The notes: a model not told the origin generated them from the sequence alone. A stretch of DNA of 64,000 bases from Effrenium voratum (GCA_963377175.1 CAUJNA010002890.1:557510-621509), one strand, 5' to 3'. Positions 43,667-53,001 are shown, counted from the stretch's first letter. Program-made: numbers and translations.

Positions 43667-43865
43667 GCGTGTTGCTGGCTGAGGCGACCGCGCAGTTCAA
43701 GGCGGGCGTCTTTTGCCCGCCTGGCTGCGTCTGCTGCCGCGCGTGTGACAGAATTCTGACGCGCGAGAAGAACACAACAAAACTGCAAAACCTCTGACCA
43801 GTTGACGCCTCGACAACAGGGCCAGCTGATAACGCCGGCTCACGCCACATAGTAGAGGGGCGCAG

Positions 43866-44123
43866 ATGCTGCAAAGCCGCAGTTCTGAATATACAACAAT
43901 GCAGTGTTTCAAGAGTGAGACAATGTCGGTGGCGCTTCTTGATACATGCGTGTTCCATTTTTTGGCAAGATACAAAGCAGTGCATGAAGACTTGTTTTCT
44001 ACCTCAAGCTCCAACTCAGGGGCCAGAGCAGGAGGGGCACCTGGCGAGCAGGCGGAGGAAGCAGCGGCCCGACTGCAACCACCTCCTCACCCAGCGCCTC
44101 AACCGCCCCACAAGCAACTTTGA
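43866..44123 (+). CDS. Candidate frame, unknown product
   Basis: Reads ALLDTCVFHFLARYKAVHED, then a Ser/Gly/Ala-rich linker and a Pro-rich end, with TGA at 44121-44123. In the element-free island. Could be an exon end or chance. Confidence 0.3.
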   Translation: MLQSRSSEYTTMQCFKSETMSVALLDTCVFHFLARYKAVHEDLFSTSSSNSGARAGGAPGEQAEEAAARLQPPPHPAPQPPHKQL

Positions 44124-44454
44124 ACAACATCCACAAGCGCACGCCTCTTGAGCATCACGGGCGGGCTGGCAACCTTACAGACCTTTGAATACGTGCAGTT
44201 TGCTTGTGGTTGTTTTTGGTCTGAACTAGCTAGGAGGGCCTTCTTTTGATGTTTGTGTCTCTGTTGTGTTTTGATGGTCTCGTTGCTACTTACTACTCGG
44301 TGTTATCTATTCCTTTTGGATGATGCTGGTGATGATAGCGGCGCAAAGCGCTTCGAGCTCGGCAGGTGTTTTACCCTTCTTCTCCTTGCCTTTCTTTTCT
44401 TCCTCTTCCTGTCACTTTTCCTGTGTCCAAGCCCGAGGGTCGAGCAGCTTGCGG

Positions 44455-44520
44455 GTGGTGGGAAGTGGGTGGGGGTTGAGGGGGGTGGGGGGTGGAGGTG
44501 GGTGGGGCGGGGGCGGGGCT
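44455..44520 (+). repeat. G-rich tract
   Basis: GGGTGGGGG-type runs just upstream of the next exon. Confidence 0.75.
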
Positions 44521-44549
44521 GCTTTTGTTTCTTCAAGAGAAAATTTCAG

Positions 44550-44636
44550 GGCGACGGCCCGAACGTCTTGGAAGCGTCCGCAGACAAGCTGCTGAACCCG
44601 GAGGAGCTGGTGAGCGTGTCCCACGAGCTGGGACAT
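44550..44636 (+). CDS. Zinc-metallopeptidase exon with HELGH
   Basis: Acceptor AAATTTCAG. The frame reads GDGPNVLEASADKLLNPEEL then VSVSHELGH. HExxH is the zinc site of gluzincin peptidases, and LL-x-x-EEL before HE-GHA is the arrangement I know from M3 (mitochondrial intermediate peptidase/oligopeptidase) enzymes. The bases after CAT are GCGCGCC, a plausible GC donor; without splicing the frame continues ARLPDR and on to 44723. Only a short piece of the domain is visible and the third zinc ligand was not located. Confidence 0.45.
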
Positions 44637-45013
44637 GCGCGCCTCCCAGATCGAGTTTCCATGGCAGTCTCTGAAGAGAAACCACCCCTGGGCTTAGTTA
44701 TGCCCATATGGTTTTTAATTAACTAGTTGGTTGGACATCCACGTATGGCATTCTTGAACAAAAGTGGGTATTTGGAGTAGGGGGTGTGTCCCAAGACCTT
44801 CACACGCGTGTTCCTGGCGCAATGCGGGTTGAGGGTATCAGGGGCTAGTCCCCTGTAACCATGGTTATATCCTACTTACTTACCTGATGTTGTTCGAACA
44901 CCAAGCAGGAATCAACCGATTCCCATGAAAAGGATGGCCTCCTTGGAGGCCGGACCCAAGTTAGATGACAATCCGTTCGAACGCCAAATGGTGGTGAAAT
45001 ATGGAGCCAACCC

Positions 45014-45217
45014 TCACTTCCTGAGTTCCGCTTCGGACTTTCAACTTTTTGGGGTTGGACCATTTCCTAGGTGCCCCAGTAGTGCCCTTTTACCTTTTTT
45101 TGGTGGAGGGTTCCCCTACCAAAATAGACTACAGAAAAAAGGGTACCCTTATTCTAACCTCTCTACTGGAGGACCTAGATTTCAGACTTTTGACCCATCC
45201 AGTCGATCGGAAGTGAG
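45014..45217. mobile_element. Family C element interrupted by family A
   Basis: Left end CTCACTTCCTGAGTTCC and right end GATCGGAAGTGAG belong to one C element; an A copy sits inside at 45067-45178. Confidence 0.75.
45067..45178. mobile_element. Family A element, copy 7, nested in family C
   Basis: Ends CTAGGTGCCCCAGTAG and CTACTGGAGGACCTAG; flanked by ATTTC on both sides. Confidence 0.9.
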
Positions 45218-45636
45218 AGCCTTCGAATTTTTATGGTGGCCGGCCCACGGCACGAACGGACACGGAAGGGGCTAGATTTCGGGTATATGTCAACAAAGGG
45301 GTCGGAATCTCCAAAATAACATGTTTCCTATTTAACACACAACACGGGCATGTTTTTCATTTTTATCCAGGCCTCCTATTTGGGTGTCACAACAGAGTTC
45401 GAAACCCCAATACTCTTTGGCTTCTATGGCCAAACCAAGCTAAAGGTACCGAGACTCAAAAGAAAAACACCTCCCAACCAACACAGAAACCAAGAAACAC
45501 CGTTGACACAGAAACACGGGCGCCGGTGGTTTTTGTTTTCGTCCCCGGCCAAAAAAAATCCGTGGGAGCCTTGGACTGCTTCGTCCGGCGCCTTCCCGGG
45601 GCGCGCTTTTGATGAGTCTCATGGAGCCTTTGGGAG

Positions 45637-45757
45637 GCATTTTGCCCAGGGCTGTTAGGACTTGAGAACTTTTTGCCAACTGATGGATTGGTTTTCCGGA
45701 CTAAGCCACTAAAAGTTAGTCAAACTTTTAGCAGGGCTTCGCAGATTTCGCAACCGA
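45637..45757 (+). mobile_element. Family H (GCAACCGAG subtype)
   Basis: Starts GGCATTTTGCCCAGGG, has CCACTAAAAGTTAGTC and ends TTTCGCAACCGAG. Confidence 0.6.
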
Positions 45758-45989
45758 GGATTTTCGGGGTCACTGAGGTTGGTACAAAACTATGTTTTTG
45801 ATATATTTTTTGTAGGGGTGTCAAGTTTGATCACCATTCGAGCCAAGTTTCGAGGACTTCCGCCTTGTCAAACTTCCGAGTTGGAAGTATGGGGGAAGGC
45901 CCACAAGGTCCCAGCAAGAAGCAGCACATGGACATGGTTTCAGGGGGGGGGGGGCTCCAAGGGAGGCTCCACGGCTTATGTTTCTTGGC

Positions 45990-46102
45990 AGTTTCCATTC
46001 CAGCCGTCAGGTTCTTGCGGTGTTTGGTTTTTAGATGGTTTAGTGCGGCTTGCCATTTAACCCACAAGTTTGTTTTTGGGCAGGGGAACTCAAAACGGAC
46101 AG
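45990..46102 (+). mobile_element. Family H element
   Basis: Starts near CCATTCCAGCCGTCAGG and ends CAAAACGGACAG. Confidence 0.55.
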
Positions 46103-46256
46103 TCCAGATTTTTGAACAAATGATGCGCCCTTTTCAATGGAGGGAAAGGGGGCTGCTCCGGAAAGTCTCTTGAGAGGTGAAATCTGGGTCAACGTTGCCC
46201 ATGTGACATCTTTGCTGACAGTGGCTCGATTTCAATCCCCGGCTTTTCCATTGAAC

Positions 46257-46364
46257 TCACTCCCTGAGTTCATGGACTTTTTTTGTTTTGGGTTTGGACC
46301 GTTTTAGTTGGTACACAAAAAGTTCCAGGGCTCCTTTTGCCAACCCACTCGATCGGAAGTGAAG
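46257..46364. mobile_element. Family C element
   Basis: Ends CTCACTCCCTGAGTTC and CTCGATCGGAAGTGAAG. Confidence 0.65.
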
Positions 46365-46404
46365 TGAACCTACAACACCTGATGCGCCTTTGGCTGAAGA
46401 AAAA

Positions 46405-46600
46405 ACACAACGAGCGGAGGGAGCGGGCGCCCAGAGTCACGGCGTGGCCATTCGCCGCGAAGCGCCGCGTGGCCCGCAGGCGGTGCACATCCTTTGCCAC
46501 CAAGGCGCCCCCGGAGATTTCGATGCCCGCGCCTCAGAGTCGTCAGAGCCCAAAAAGTCGTCGGAGCCGAGGGAGGCGTTGCTCGTGTTTTCTTTTTTGA
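46405..46600 (+). CDS. GC-rich candidate exon, several open frames
   Basis: One frame reads RAEGAGAQSHGVAIRREAPR, GPQAVHILCHQGAPGDFDAR and ASESSEPKKSSEPREALL. Another is Arg/Ser-rich (RVARRRCTSFATKAPP). High GC keeps all frames open, so coding is plausible but the frame is unsettled. Confidence 0.35.
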
Positions 46601-46609
46601 GTTGGTATG

Positions 46610-47900
46610 CCTTGGTCGGTGGTTGTAAGGCTTGAAACCCACAGGAAAGCAACGGTTTTGTGGGGCTTCCCTCAAAAAAAGACAGACCCAAATGTGAGCA
46701 AGAACAAAGCAAAGAAGGAACCGAAACACAGAAACCCTGGGGTTCAGCACCAGGGAAACAAGGGGGTAAACAAGGGTGAACGGTGGTTAATAAGAACCCC
46801 TTGGTTTTAATGGATTGAATCCTTTCCAGTGCTTACCCTGGCGTTCAGTTAGAGCTATCAAAAGAATGGTTGGGTTCATATATGTCACCATTGTTTGCCG
46901 TTCAGGAGTATCAAATTGGATTGAACCCTGGGGCAAACACAAACACAGTGTGGGTCAACGTTTGGAACCATCTTACGTTGCCCTTTCCCAGGGGAAACCA
47001 TCCACGGTAAATCCTGGAGATAAACATGCCAAGGGATTACCTACTATAGTGGCTTGCTTTTTTGAGCACTAAACAGTCATCCTTTGGTCACCGAAGTTAT
47101 GTCTTAAGTTACTCCAGGTCCTTTGAAGTGAGTTGGCCAATTGTTTGTGGAGGTTTCCTTTAACAACGGACCAAAGCTGGGTCGACGCTTGGGGCAAAAT
47201 CAAAGCACCATGAATAGCCATGAAGGTCCTTGGGGGGACTTAGATGGCTATGAACTTGAATAGGTAACCACCTCAAAAGTGGTTGGTGGACATGAATCCC
47301 CGCCAAAATGATGTCCACCACAGGGTTCCCATGACAGCTGCGATCTCCATGACTCTCCAAACATGACCCACAGGATCAGGACATGCTACGTAGCCCATTT
47401 TTAGGTCACTCTCAAGGACACCAGAAGGGGATGGTCTATTTGAGGGTTGATCAATATTTTCTTCGGCCCCAAATGACCATGGGTAACTGTTCCCCTTTAG
47501 TGATGGAAATATCTATGTAATCGTTTCGGTGGTGCTTCCCAATGGTCATCCCATGTTTATCGGACCTGTTGATCAATCTCCAAGTATACCCAACAGCCCC
47601 GGAACCCCCGGGAACGCTCCGGAACTTCTTAGAGTTGCGCCGGAGAGTGTGACCAGAACCCCTTAGAGTTGAGTAGTGAATAGTCCGGAACTCACCATTT
47701 CGATGTGACTCTTTGGGATTTGGAACTGCCAGAATGGCTTCGGATTTTCCCAGAATTCGCTTTTCACCAGTCTGAAAAGGGTATCGAGCCGCAACACCCA
47801 CCCAACCAAAAGGTTGTCCTTGTTCCTTTTCGCACACGTTCCTTTGAACCAAACTCAGACAGCTATCCATCTCGCACAACAACGCAACTCCATTTGACAC
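46610..47900. other. Stretch without a confident gene
   Basis: Contains a family G'-like fragment near 46861, repeat R at 46987-47065 and further fragments. A frame at 47705-47908 overlaps repeat sequence and is not trusted. Confidence 0.35.
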
Positions 47901-47907
47901 CCACTTG

Positions 47908-48018
47908 AAGGGGCAGGGTAGTTAATAGTAGGCCTGGTTTTAATCCACTTGACAGACTTGTAACCTTGGTAGTAAGTGGGTTATAACTGTGGTTATTACC
48001 CACTTGCCTGACGTAATT
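47908..48018. mobile_element. Family D palindromic element
   Basis: Starts GAAGGGGCAGGGTAGTTAATAG and ends TGACGTAATTACCCTGCCTC, with TTATAACTGTGGTTATTACC inside. Confidence 0.6.
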
Positions 48019-48045
48019 ACCCTGCCTCGATCAAGTTAAGTAGGC

Positions 48046-48117
48046 CTCATGCTCCAGGAGCTTCCTCTTGATGTACTGGAGCTGCTGGTCGCTCAGAGCT
48101 TGCTTCGAGTCGGCTCC
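48046..48117 (-). CDS. 24-codon minus-strand exon, unknown product
   Basis: On the minus strand, acceptor GGAAACAG and a GC donor (GAG then GCCTAC) enclose exactly 72 bases in phase 0. Reads GADSKQALSDQQLQYIKRKL then LEHE, a strongly helical, charged sequence. The plus frame over the same bases is Cys/Ser/Leu-rich and less protein-like. Confidence 0.5.
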
Positions 48118-48197
48118 CTGTTTCCATTGCCAGCTCCGTTTTTTTTGCACCATTTTTGTTTTGCGTCGATCTGACAAGCCGTTTATGGAAAAGGTGA

Positions 48198-48312
48198 CTA
48201 GGTCCCCCTGCTAGGTGCCCTTCTCGCCCCTTTTTGGGGGGAGGGTTTCCCTTCTAAAACAGACTACACAAAAAGGGTACCTTTATTCTAACCTCTCTAC
48301 TGGAGGACCTAG
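48198..48312. mobile_element. Family A element, copy 8
   Basis: Ends CTAGGTCCCCCTGCTAG and CTACTGGAGGACCTAG; flanks GTGA/GTGG suggest a mutated 4-bp duplication. Confidence 0.85.
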
Positions 48313-48785
48313 GTGGTGTGTGGTCGTTTGGAGTTGGATTTCAACCCTCTGGGAGGCCAACAATCTGGAGAAACAGCAAGGCCAACTAAGATTGTTGCCT
48401 TGTGCGACTGGGGGGGGGGGTAGCGTTCTGGAGGCGGGTTGTTGGCCGCGGGGGAATCAATACATAGGAAACCCCAATAGATCTTGTGTATAGGTGTCCT
48501 TTTAGGTTACTTTGTTTAGAAATACATGAATTCCACTGCTTTTGATTGGTTTAATTCCATGTATCAGGGCCATCTAGTTGACCAAACAAAACCACCTATG
48601 ATTTTGGGTTCAGCTCGGTTATTGGATTTCCCCAAGTATCCCGGGTCACAAGCAGTTCCTTTGCCCGTTCAGGACATGCATTTTGGGTCGAAGGGGTCAT
48701 CAGTCATGGCTGGACTCTTTGTGAACGCATCGCAACACGTTTTTCAGGACTGCGCAACGGGTCCAAGTTCCTCACATGTGCGGTG

Positions 48786-48877
48786 TTGGGTTTGATGAAA
48801 AGGAATCCGTCCACGGGAGTCTCCGGGCTGGTTTTCCAAATGAACTCAAAGGCTGATGGCGACCTTTTTCTCGTTCG
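48786..48877 (-). CDS. Candidate minus-strand exon
   Basis: Minus frame reads SAFEFIWKTSPETPVDGFLF then IKPNTAHVRN. The plus frame (FDEKESVHGSLRAGFPNEL) is also open, so the strand is not certain; the neighbours at 48046 and 49246 favour minus. Confidence 0.35.
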
Positions 48878-49245
48878 GGGGTTCATCTTGCTGGTGCTCA
48901 GTAGGGAATGATCCTATACACCATCCCCTCTGGTTTCCTTTAACCAGCTTTGCAGTTTTGCAGTTTCCCCATAGGCGGTCAGCCGTTCATTTTGAACAGC
49001 CCGGCAGAATCCAAAACCCCCTTCCGCTACTCCCCCTCCCCCGCGTGTCCTTCACCCAATTAATGAGGTCTTGTTCCAGGTCTTATTTTTGGAAAGTCAA
49101 CTCCATTGGCTGAAGATATCAGATGATTTGCAATTACCCTTGCCGGTTTTAAAAGGGATGTATGACCACTGGACACACGTTCTAATCTTCTTCCGAACGA
49201 AAAACGGAGATTGGAGGCTTGGACTTGGAATCCTATAAAGTCAAC

Positions 49246-49401
49246 TGCCCACGGAACATTGGGTTGGCAACGCTTGTGGCGATGAATATTGCGCGCTTGG
49301 ACTCGAATGTGATGTCCCCAGCAGTGGCTTTCCATTTGGGTGTTTCCTCAAGGGTTATCATCGGTTGGTCCTTGCCGAAGTTCCATTTGCCCAGCCAAAC
49401 C
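49246..49401 (-). CDS. 51-codon minus-strand exon, unknown product
   Basis: On the minus strand after a GAAAGAG acceptor, 1 base then VWLGKWNFGKDQPMITLEET, PKWKATAGDITFESKRAIF and IATSVANPMFRG, ending with 2 bases before GTTGAC. Balanced, globular-looking composition. The plus strand over the same interval is also open (NIGLATLVAMNIARLDSNV). No family recognised. Confidence 0.45.
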
Positions 49402-49409
49402 CTCTTTCA

Positions 49410-50780
49410 GCGCAGTCATAGGATCTCCAATCCTTGCAGATTGGAACTGAACAACTCATCATTTGGTAGAGGAGGAAAATAAGGGGTAATTGTGGGGTCC
49501 CATGTTGAACAAGCAGCGGAGTACATCTAAAGAAGCACCTTCAGCTGTTGCTTGTGTGAGGTTTTGGCCGAGAGCTTTTGGCCTTAACGAAGTCACGGTT
49601 GTAGAGGATACTCCCTTTGGGCGCGGCAATTGCGGGGTTCCTGTTTTGTAATTCGAAGGGGGTTAAGCTTGAGGCCGTAGTGTCTTGAGTCAGACAGGCC
49701 CGGGGTCAAACGCACCATGGAAACCCAGGCCTTCCACACTGGCCGAGACCATTGCCATCCAGCCGGAATGCATGACACAGGAGCCGTCGGTTTTTTTTTT
49801 GTTGGCTTCTTGGGACCGAGCTCGCTCCGACGTTGCAATTTAATAATTTAACCAATGGTTGCTTTGGTGCATTTTGCCAAGGGATGTTAGGACTGAATAT
49901 ATTTTTGCCAACTCATGGGTTTTCCATTAGTTAAACTAACAGAAAGCAACCGAGGTTGCCTAGGATCTCAAGACCCGAACAAAAATGAGGCCTTTGGGGC
50001 CTTTTTGGCCCTCATATTTGAGGTCCTGGGATCCTAGATTTAGGGGTATGTTTCACCATTTGTTGGCCTTTTGAGAGAAGCTACTGGATTTCAGTTGCCA
50101 AAAACTTCCCGAGTTCTGTTTCTTGCTTTCACTTCTCGGGTCTAGCTGCCATAGTGGCATTCAAGAAGTTGGGAGGCCATTTTTCATCATTGTTTCTCTA
50201 CTGGAAATATGTCTATTTGTTCCAGGTGTCTTAAGCAAATAGAAGCAATGGTTTCAACCATCGTTTCATAGTGATGCGAACGGATTTCGTCCATGCACCG
50301 AAAACTTCATGGGGCAGGGTTCTTAGCAAGTGGGTGAGAACCATGCTTACATCCCACAGAAGCCACTGGAAGTATCGCTGCCCAATCGCCCCATTTGAGG
50401 TCTTACCCTCCCCTTGAAGTAGGTTACCAACTCCTCCCCCAGACGACTTCCATGGAATCCCCCAGTTCTTAGGAAGACTTGGTGACCCAAGTGGGAAGGA
50501 GCCTGAGGGAGTCCTGACGTGCATCGATTGTACTTCAATCTGTCCCAGTCAACCAGGGCCCGTCACCCTCCCACCAACTAACCTGGAAGTGCAAAAAACG
50601 GCCCTTGTCAAGAGGAAGCTCGTCTTTCTTCAGGGGTTTGTGCACACACCCATGTTAGCTGGTGGGAGGGTTCCAGTATAGGCAACCCTTCCGTTTGTCG
50701 TTTGTTTTCCCCAGGTTTGACATGATGGTTTTCGGTGGTTACTTACTGTAATTAACTGGAAGCACTGGGGTCAGTAACCA
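49410..50780. other. Stretch without a confident gene
   Basis: A family H copy, a right-half family B end at 50195-50245 and fragments of palindromic families. Minus frames at 50231-50524 are weak. Confidence 0.35.
49868..49955 (+). mobile_element. Family H (GCAACCGAG subtype), shortened
   Basis: Starts GGTGCATTTTGCCAAGGG and ends AGAAAGCAACCGAG; lacks part of the core. Confidence 0.55.
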
Positions 50781-50784
50781 AAGT

Positions 50785-50886
50785 ACCTGGAGTCTCCTTC
50801 TGACCCTTTAAACATGGGTCAATGACCAACCAAATTTTTGGGTCCTGACCAACCATTTTTCAAGGGTCCTTAGGGAGACTCCAGGT
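50785..50886. mobile_element. Family D' foldback element
   Basis: Ends ACCTGGAGTCTCCTTCTG and GGGAGACTCCAGGT. Confidence 0.8.
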
Positions 50887-50921
50887 ACATCCAACCCATT
50901 CAAACGAACTCCCAAGGTGAA

Positions 50922-51135
50922 ATCCACTGGAAGTCCTGGAGTCCTTTCATGTGCCATACGTTGCTCCCTCCGGCCCGGCCCCCGAAACACGCAGTCTTGT
51001 TTTGAGGGAACCCTTTTTACGTATGCAGATGACTCGCTCCAAACTCGCAGTACGCGCAGCACTGGGAGTCCTCCAGTTTGCCGCGGGGCGACCTGCTCCG
51101 CCCGGGGCTCGGGCGAAACCCGGGCGGAGATGAGC
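50922..51135 (+). CDS. GC-rich candidate exon, overlapping open frames
   Basis: One frame reads EVLESFHVPYVAPSGPAPET then RSLVLREPFLRMQMTRSKLA and AALGVLQFAAGRPAPPGAR, stopping at 51131-51133. A second frame is Ser/Thr/Arg-rich. Coding is plausible; frame and limits uncertain. Confidence 0.35.
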
Positions 51136-51140
51136 GTCAG

Positions 51141-51196
51141 AGATGCCCGAAGTGCGGGCCGTTTGGGACGCCGATGCGTTGGACAGAAACGGATTT
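51141..51196 (+). CDS. Short candidate exon, unknown product
   Basis: After GAGCGTCAG, 2 bases then MPEVRAVWDADALDRNGF before GTTGGA. Good composition. Repeat L begins about 10 bases after the donor, so it would lie in the intron, as its other copy does at 22097. Confidence 0.4.
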
Positions 51197-51205
51197 GTTG
51201 GAAAC

Positions 51206-51534
51206 CTAGCCCAGTGCTTCCAGTTACCTCCATGTGCGGAACCAGCTTGGTTACCTGCCATATTGGTAACAGACCGCTGGTTCCAGGAACCACAAAAAAA
51301 GGGCCCGGAACCGTGAAATTGGGGCCCGGAACCGTGAAAAAAAGGCCCGGAACCGTGAAAAAGAGGCCCGGAACCGTGAAAAAGAGGCCCGGAACCGTGA
51401 AAAAGAGGCCCGGAACCGTTACAACCGTTAGACAGGAATCTGGTTCCCACTTTTTTGGGAACCAAGCCTGGTTCCCAAAAACACAGTCGCCAACGGCCAG
51501 TTACTAGCTATACAGGTTACTAGGAGTCGCTGGG
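51206..51534 (+). repeat. Repeat L, copy 2, with 21-bp tandem units
   Basis: Same ends and hairpin as 22097-22343, with about six GGCCCGGAACCGTGAAAAAGA-type units (51302-51421) and an extra TTGGTTACCTGCCATATTGG segment before them. Confidence 0.9.
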
Positions 51535-51536
51535 TA

Positions 51537-51648
51537 TGTTTTCCAGTAGTGCCCTTTTGAAACTGGGGGGAGGGTTCCCCTACTCAAATGTTCAAATAGA
51601 CTACAGAAAAAAATGGTACCCTTATTCCAACCTCACTGTAGGACCTGG
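51537..51648. mobile_element. Family A element, copy 9, degenerate
   Basis: Left end eroded (TTTTCCAGTAGTGCCC), right end CTGTAGGACCTGG; middle typical with a short internal duplication (TCAAATGTTCAAATAG). Confidence 0.75.
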
Positions 51649-51719
51649 AAACAAATGGATTGTCCGAATTTGAAACCTAGTAGGTGCTTAGTTGGAAGCC
51701 AATTTGGATTTTGCGAAAG

Positions 51720-51878
51720 GTTACAAAAGACGATCGAGTGATCGACCCTTTGCTCGTTCGGGGCCTTGGAGGGAGCATCCCAGCTTCGAGGGCGGCCGCT
51801 GCCAAGTCTGCCTTTCGGGGTACCCGTTTTGGGATTAGGGAAGCCCATCATTTTGGGACCCGGTCCGAATCCTTTTGA
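51720..51878 (+). CDS. Terminal exon, unknown product
   Basis: After TTGCGAAAG the frame reads VTKDDRVIDPLLVRGLGGSI then PASRAAAAKSAFRGTRFGIR and EAHHFGTRSESF, with TGA at 51876-51878. The stop codon lies inside the target duplication of the family F element that follows, so the original 3' end may have been altered by the insertion. Confidence 0.45.
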   Translation, partial: VTKDDRVIDPLLVRGLGGSIPASRAAAAKSAFRGTRFGIREAHHFGTRSESF

Positions 51879-51880
51879 CA

Positions 51881-52003
51881 CATAAGTGTCCTTTTTGGTT
51901 GTTTTGGTACACCGTAGAGAACTTGATGGCGATTCCTGGTTGACCTGATGGTTTAATCATCTACCAGGGAAACCCATCTATTTCCCTTAAAAGGACACCT
52001 ATG
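51881..52003. mobile_element. Family F element with perfect 9-bp target duplication
   Basis: Ends CATAAGTGTCC and GGACACCTATG; CTTTTGACA is repeated exactly at 51872-51880 and 52004-52012. A 9-bp duplication with short TIRs fits the Mutator (MULE) superfamily. Confidence 0.85.
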
Positions 52004-52084
52004 CTTTTGACACTTACCCTTCCGCCACCCTTTAAGAGCATCTGGGTAGACGCTTGACACCGGAAAAGCGAACGCACTCCTGAG

Positions 52085-52199
52085 GCTCTTGCCAGAGGGA
52101 CGCGCACTTCTTCATCAGGGTACTGCAGACTGCGAGCGTCTCGCTGGGACTGCATTCACAGGAGAATCAGATCTTGCGGCATCTATCAGTCGCTGCTTA
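52085..52199 (+). CDS. Candidate exon, unknown product
   Basis: After CTCCTGAG, 1 base then LLPEGRALLHQGTADCERLA then GTAFTGESDLAASISRCL. Ends at the start of a family D element. Protein-like; donor not clear (possibly GC of GGGGCAGG). Confidence 0.45.
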
Positions 52200-52316
52200 A
52201 AGGGGCAGGGTACTTTCTAAGTGGTCAGTATGCCTGGTTGTAACCCACTTAGGAGACTTATGACCATAGCAAGTGGACATATCCATGGTTATTCCCTACT
52301 GACTAAGCACCCAAAG
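52197..52316. mobile_element. Family D palindromic element
   Basis: Starts TTAAAGGGGCAGGGTACTTTC and ends TACTGACTAAGCACCC, with TAACCCACTTAGGAGACTTA inside. Confidence 0.6.
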
Positions 52317-52528
52317 GCTCATGGCTGGCCATTAAAAAAGAAGCTTTGTGAGGGCCCTGGCTTGGCCAAACACTCAAGCTATCACTGGCGCCAGAGAATA
52401 CGTGTCGTTTTGCTTTCTCTCTGATTTCCCTCAAGGCTTTGCCTTTTAACCACAAGGGATATTTTCCTAACTGGTCTCCCAGAAAGGTTTCCTTTACACG
52501 CCAACCGAAAGTCGGGAAAGACCCCCCC

Positions 52529-52732
52529 ATGCGGCGCATGAGTTGCGTGGCGCCACCGGAGGACTTTGATCCGTTCGGGGCCACCGCGGCGGATGTGCGG
52601 AAGCGCTCGGTGTCCATGTGGGGAATCCCATTATTCTTGATCAGCCGCGGAGTGTTCGGAGTGCTCGGAGTGTTCGGAGTTCTTGCGATTGGCGAGATCG
52701 GGATTTGTGGGAAACCCGCAAGTTCCCCTTGA
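52529..52732 (+). CDS. Exon with hydrophobic segment, possible start codon
   Basis: From ATG at 52529 the frame reads MRRMSCVAPPEDFDPFGAT, AADVRKRSVSMWGIPLFLIS and a repeated GVFGVLGVFGVLAIGEIG, with a stop at 52730-52732. One membrane-type helix of about 20 residues follows a charged stretch. The hydrophobic repeat comes from a short tandem duplication in the DNA (GTGTTCGGAGTGCTCGGA). The exon probably ends before the stop; a GA donor near 52701 is possible. No family recognised. Confidence 0.45.
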   Translation: MRRMSCVAPPEDFDPFGATAADVRKRSVSMWGIPLFLISRGVFGVLGVFGVLAIGEIGICGKPASSP

Positions 52733-53001
52733 TGGAAACCACAAGTTGAATGGTTTATCGGGGCCATGCCACGGACGGAGTCTAGGTCCCCCAGCGAAAG
52801 GGTGCCCTTTCTCACCCAAATCTTTTTGGGTTGGGAGGGTTCCCCTACAAAAATGGGCTACAGCAAAACGGGTACCAAATTATTCTAACCCCTCTACTGG
52901 AGGACCTAGGAGTGGTTCTTGCGATCGGTGCGAGAGTGGGGAATGAGCCAACAAATTCCCTGAAAGGAAACCACAAGTTGAATGGTTTATAGGGCCCATT
53001 C
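52674..53001 (+). repeat. Imperfect 95-bp direct repeat flanking a family A copy
   Basis: 52674-52770 and 52909-53000 share GTTCTTGCGAT-GG-GAGA near their left ends and GAAACCACAAGTTGAATGGT at their right ends. The family A copy lies between them. Confidence 0.65.
52782..52909. mobile_element. Family A element, copy 10
   Basis: Ends CTAGGTCCCCCAGCG and CTACTGGAGGACCTAG, flanked by a perfect GAGT duplication. Confidence 0.9.

Larger units (their letters stand above)
41000..44250. other. Element-free island
   Basis: No copy of any repeat family that fills the rest of the window was found here, apart from microsatellites. It carries several plus-strand open frames: 41851-42402 (183 codons), 42513-42731 (contains CNEKAGGPLNRARESAIC), 43371-43666 and 43866-44123. 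TTTGGCTCAAG at 41916-41926 equals the last 11 bases of the dinoflagellate spliced leader. It may be a recently inserted retrocopy or an intronless gene region. Confidence 0.4.
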
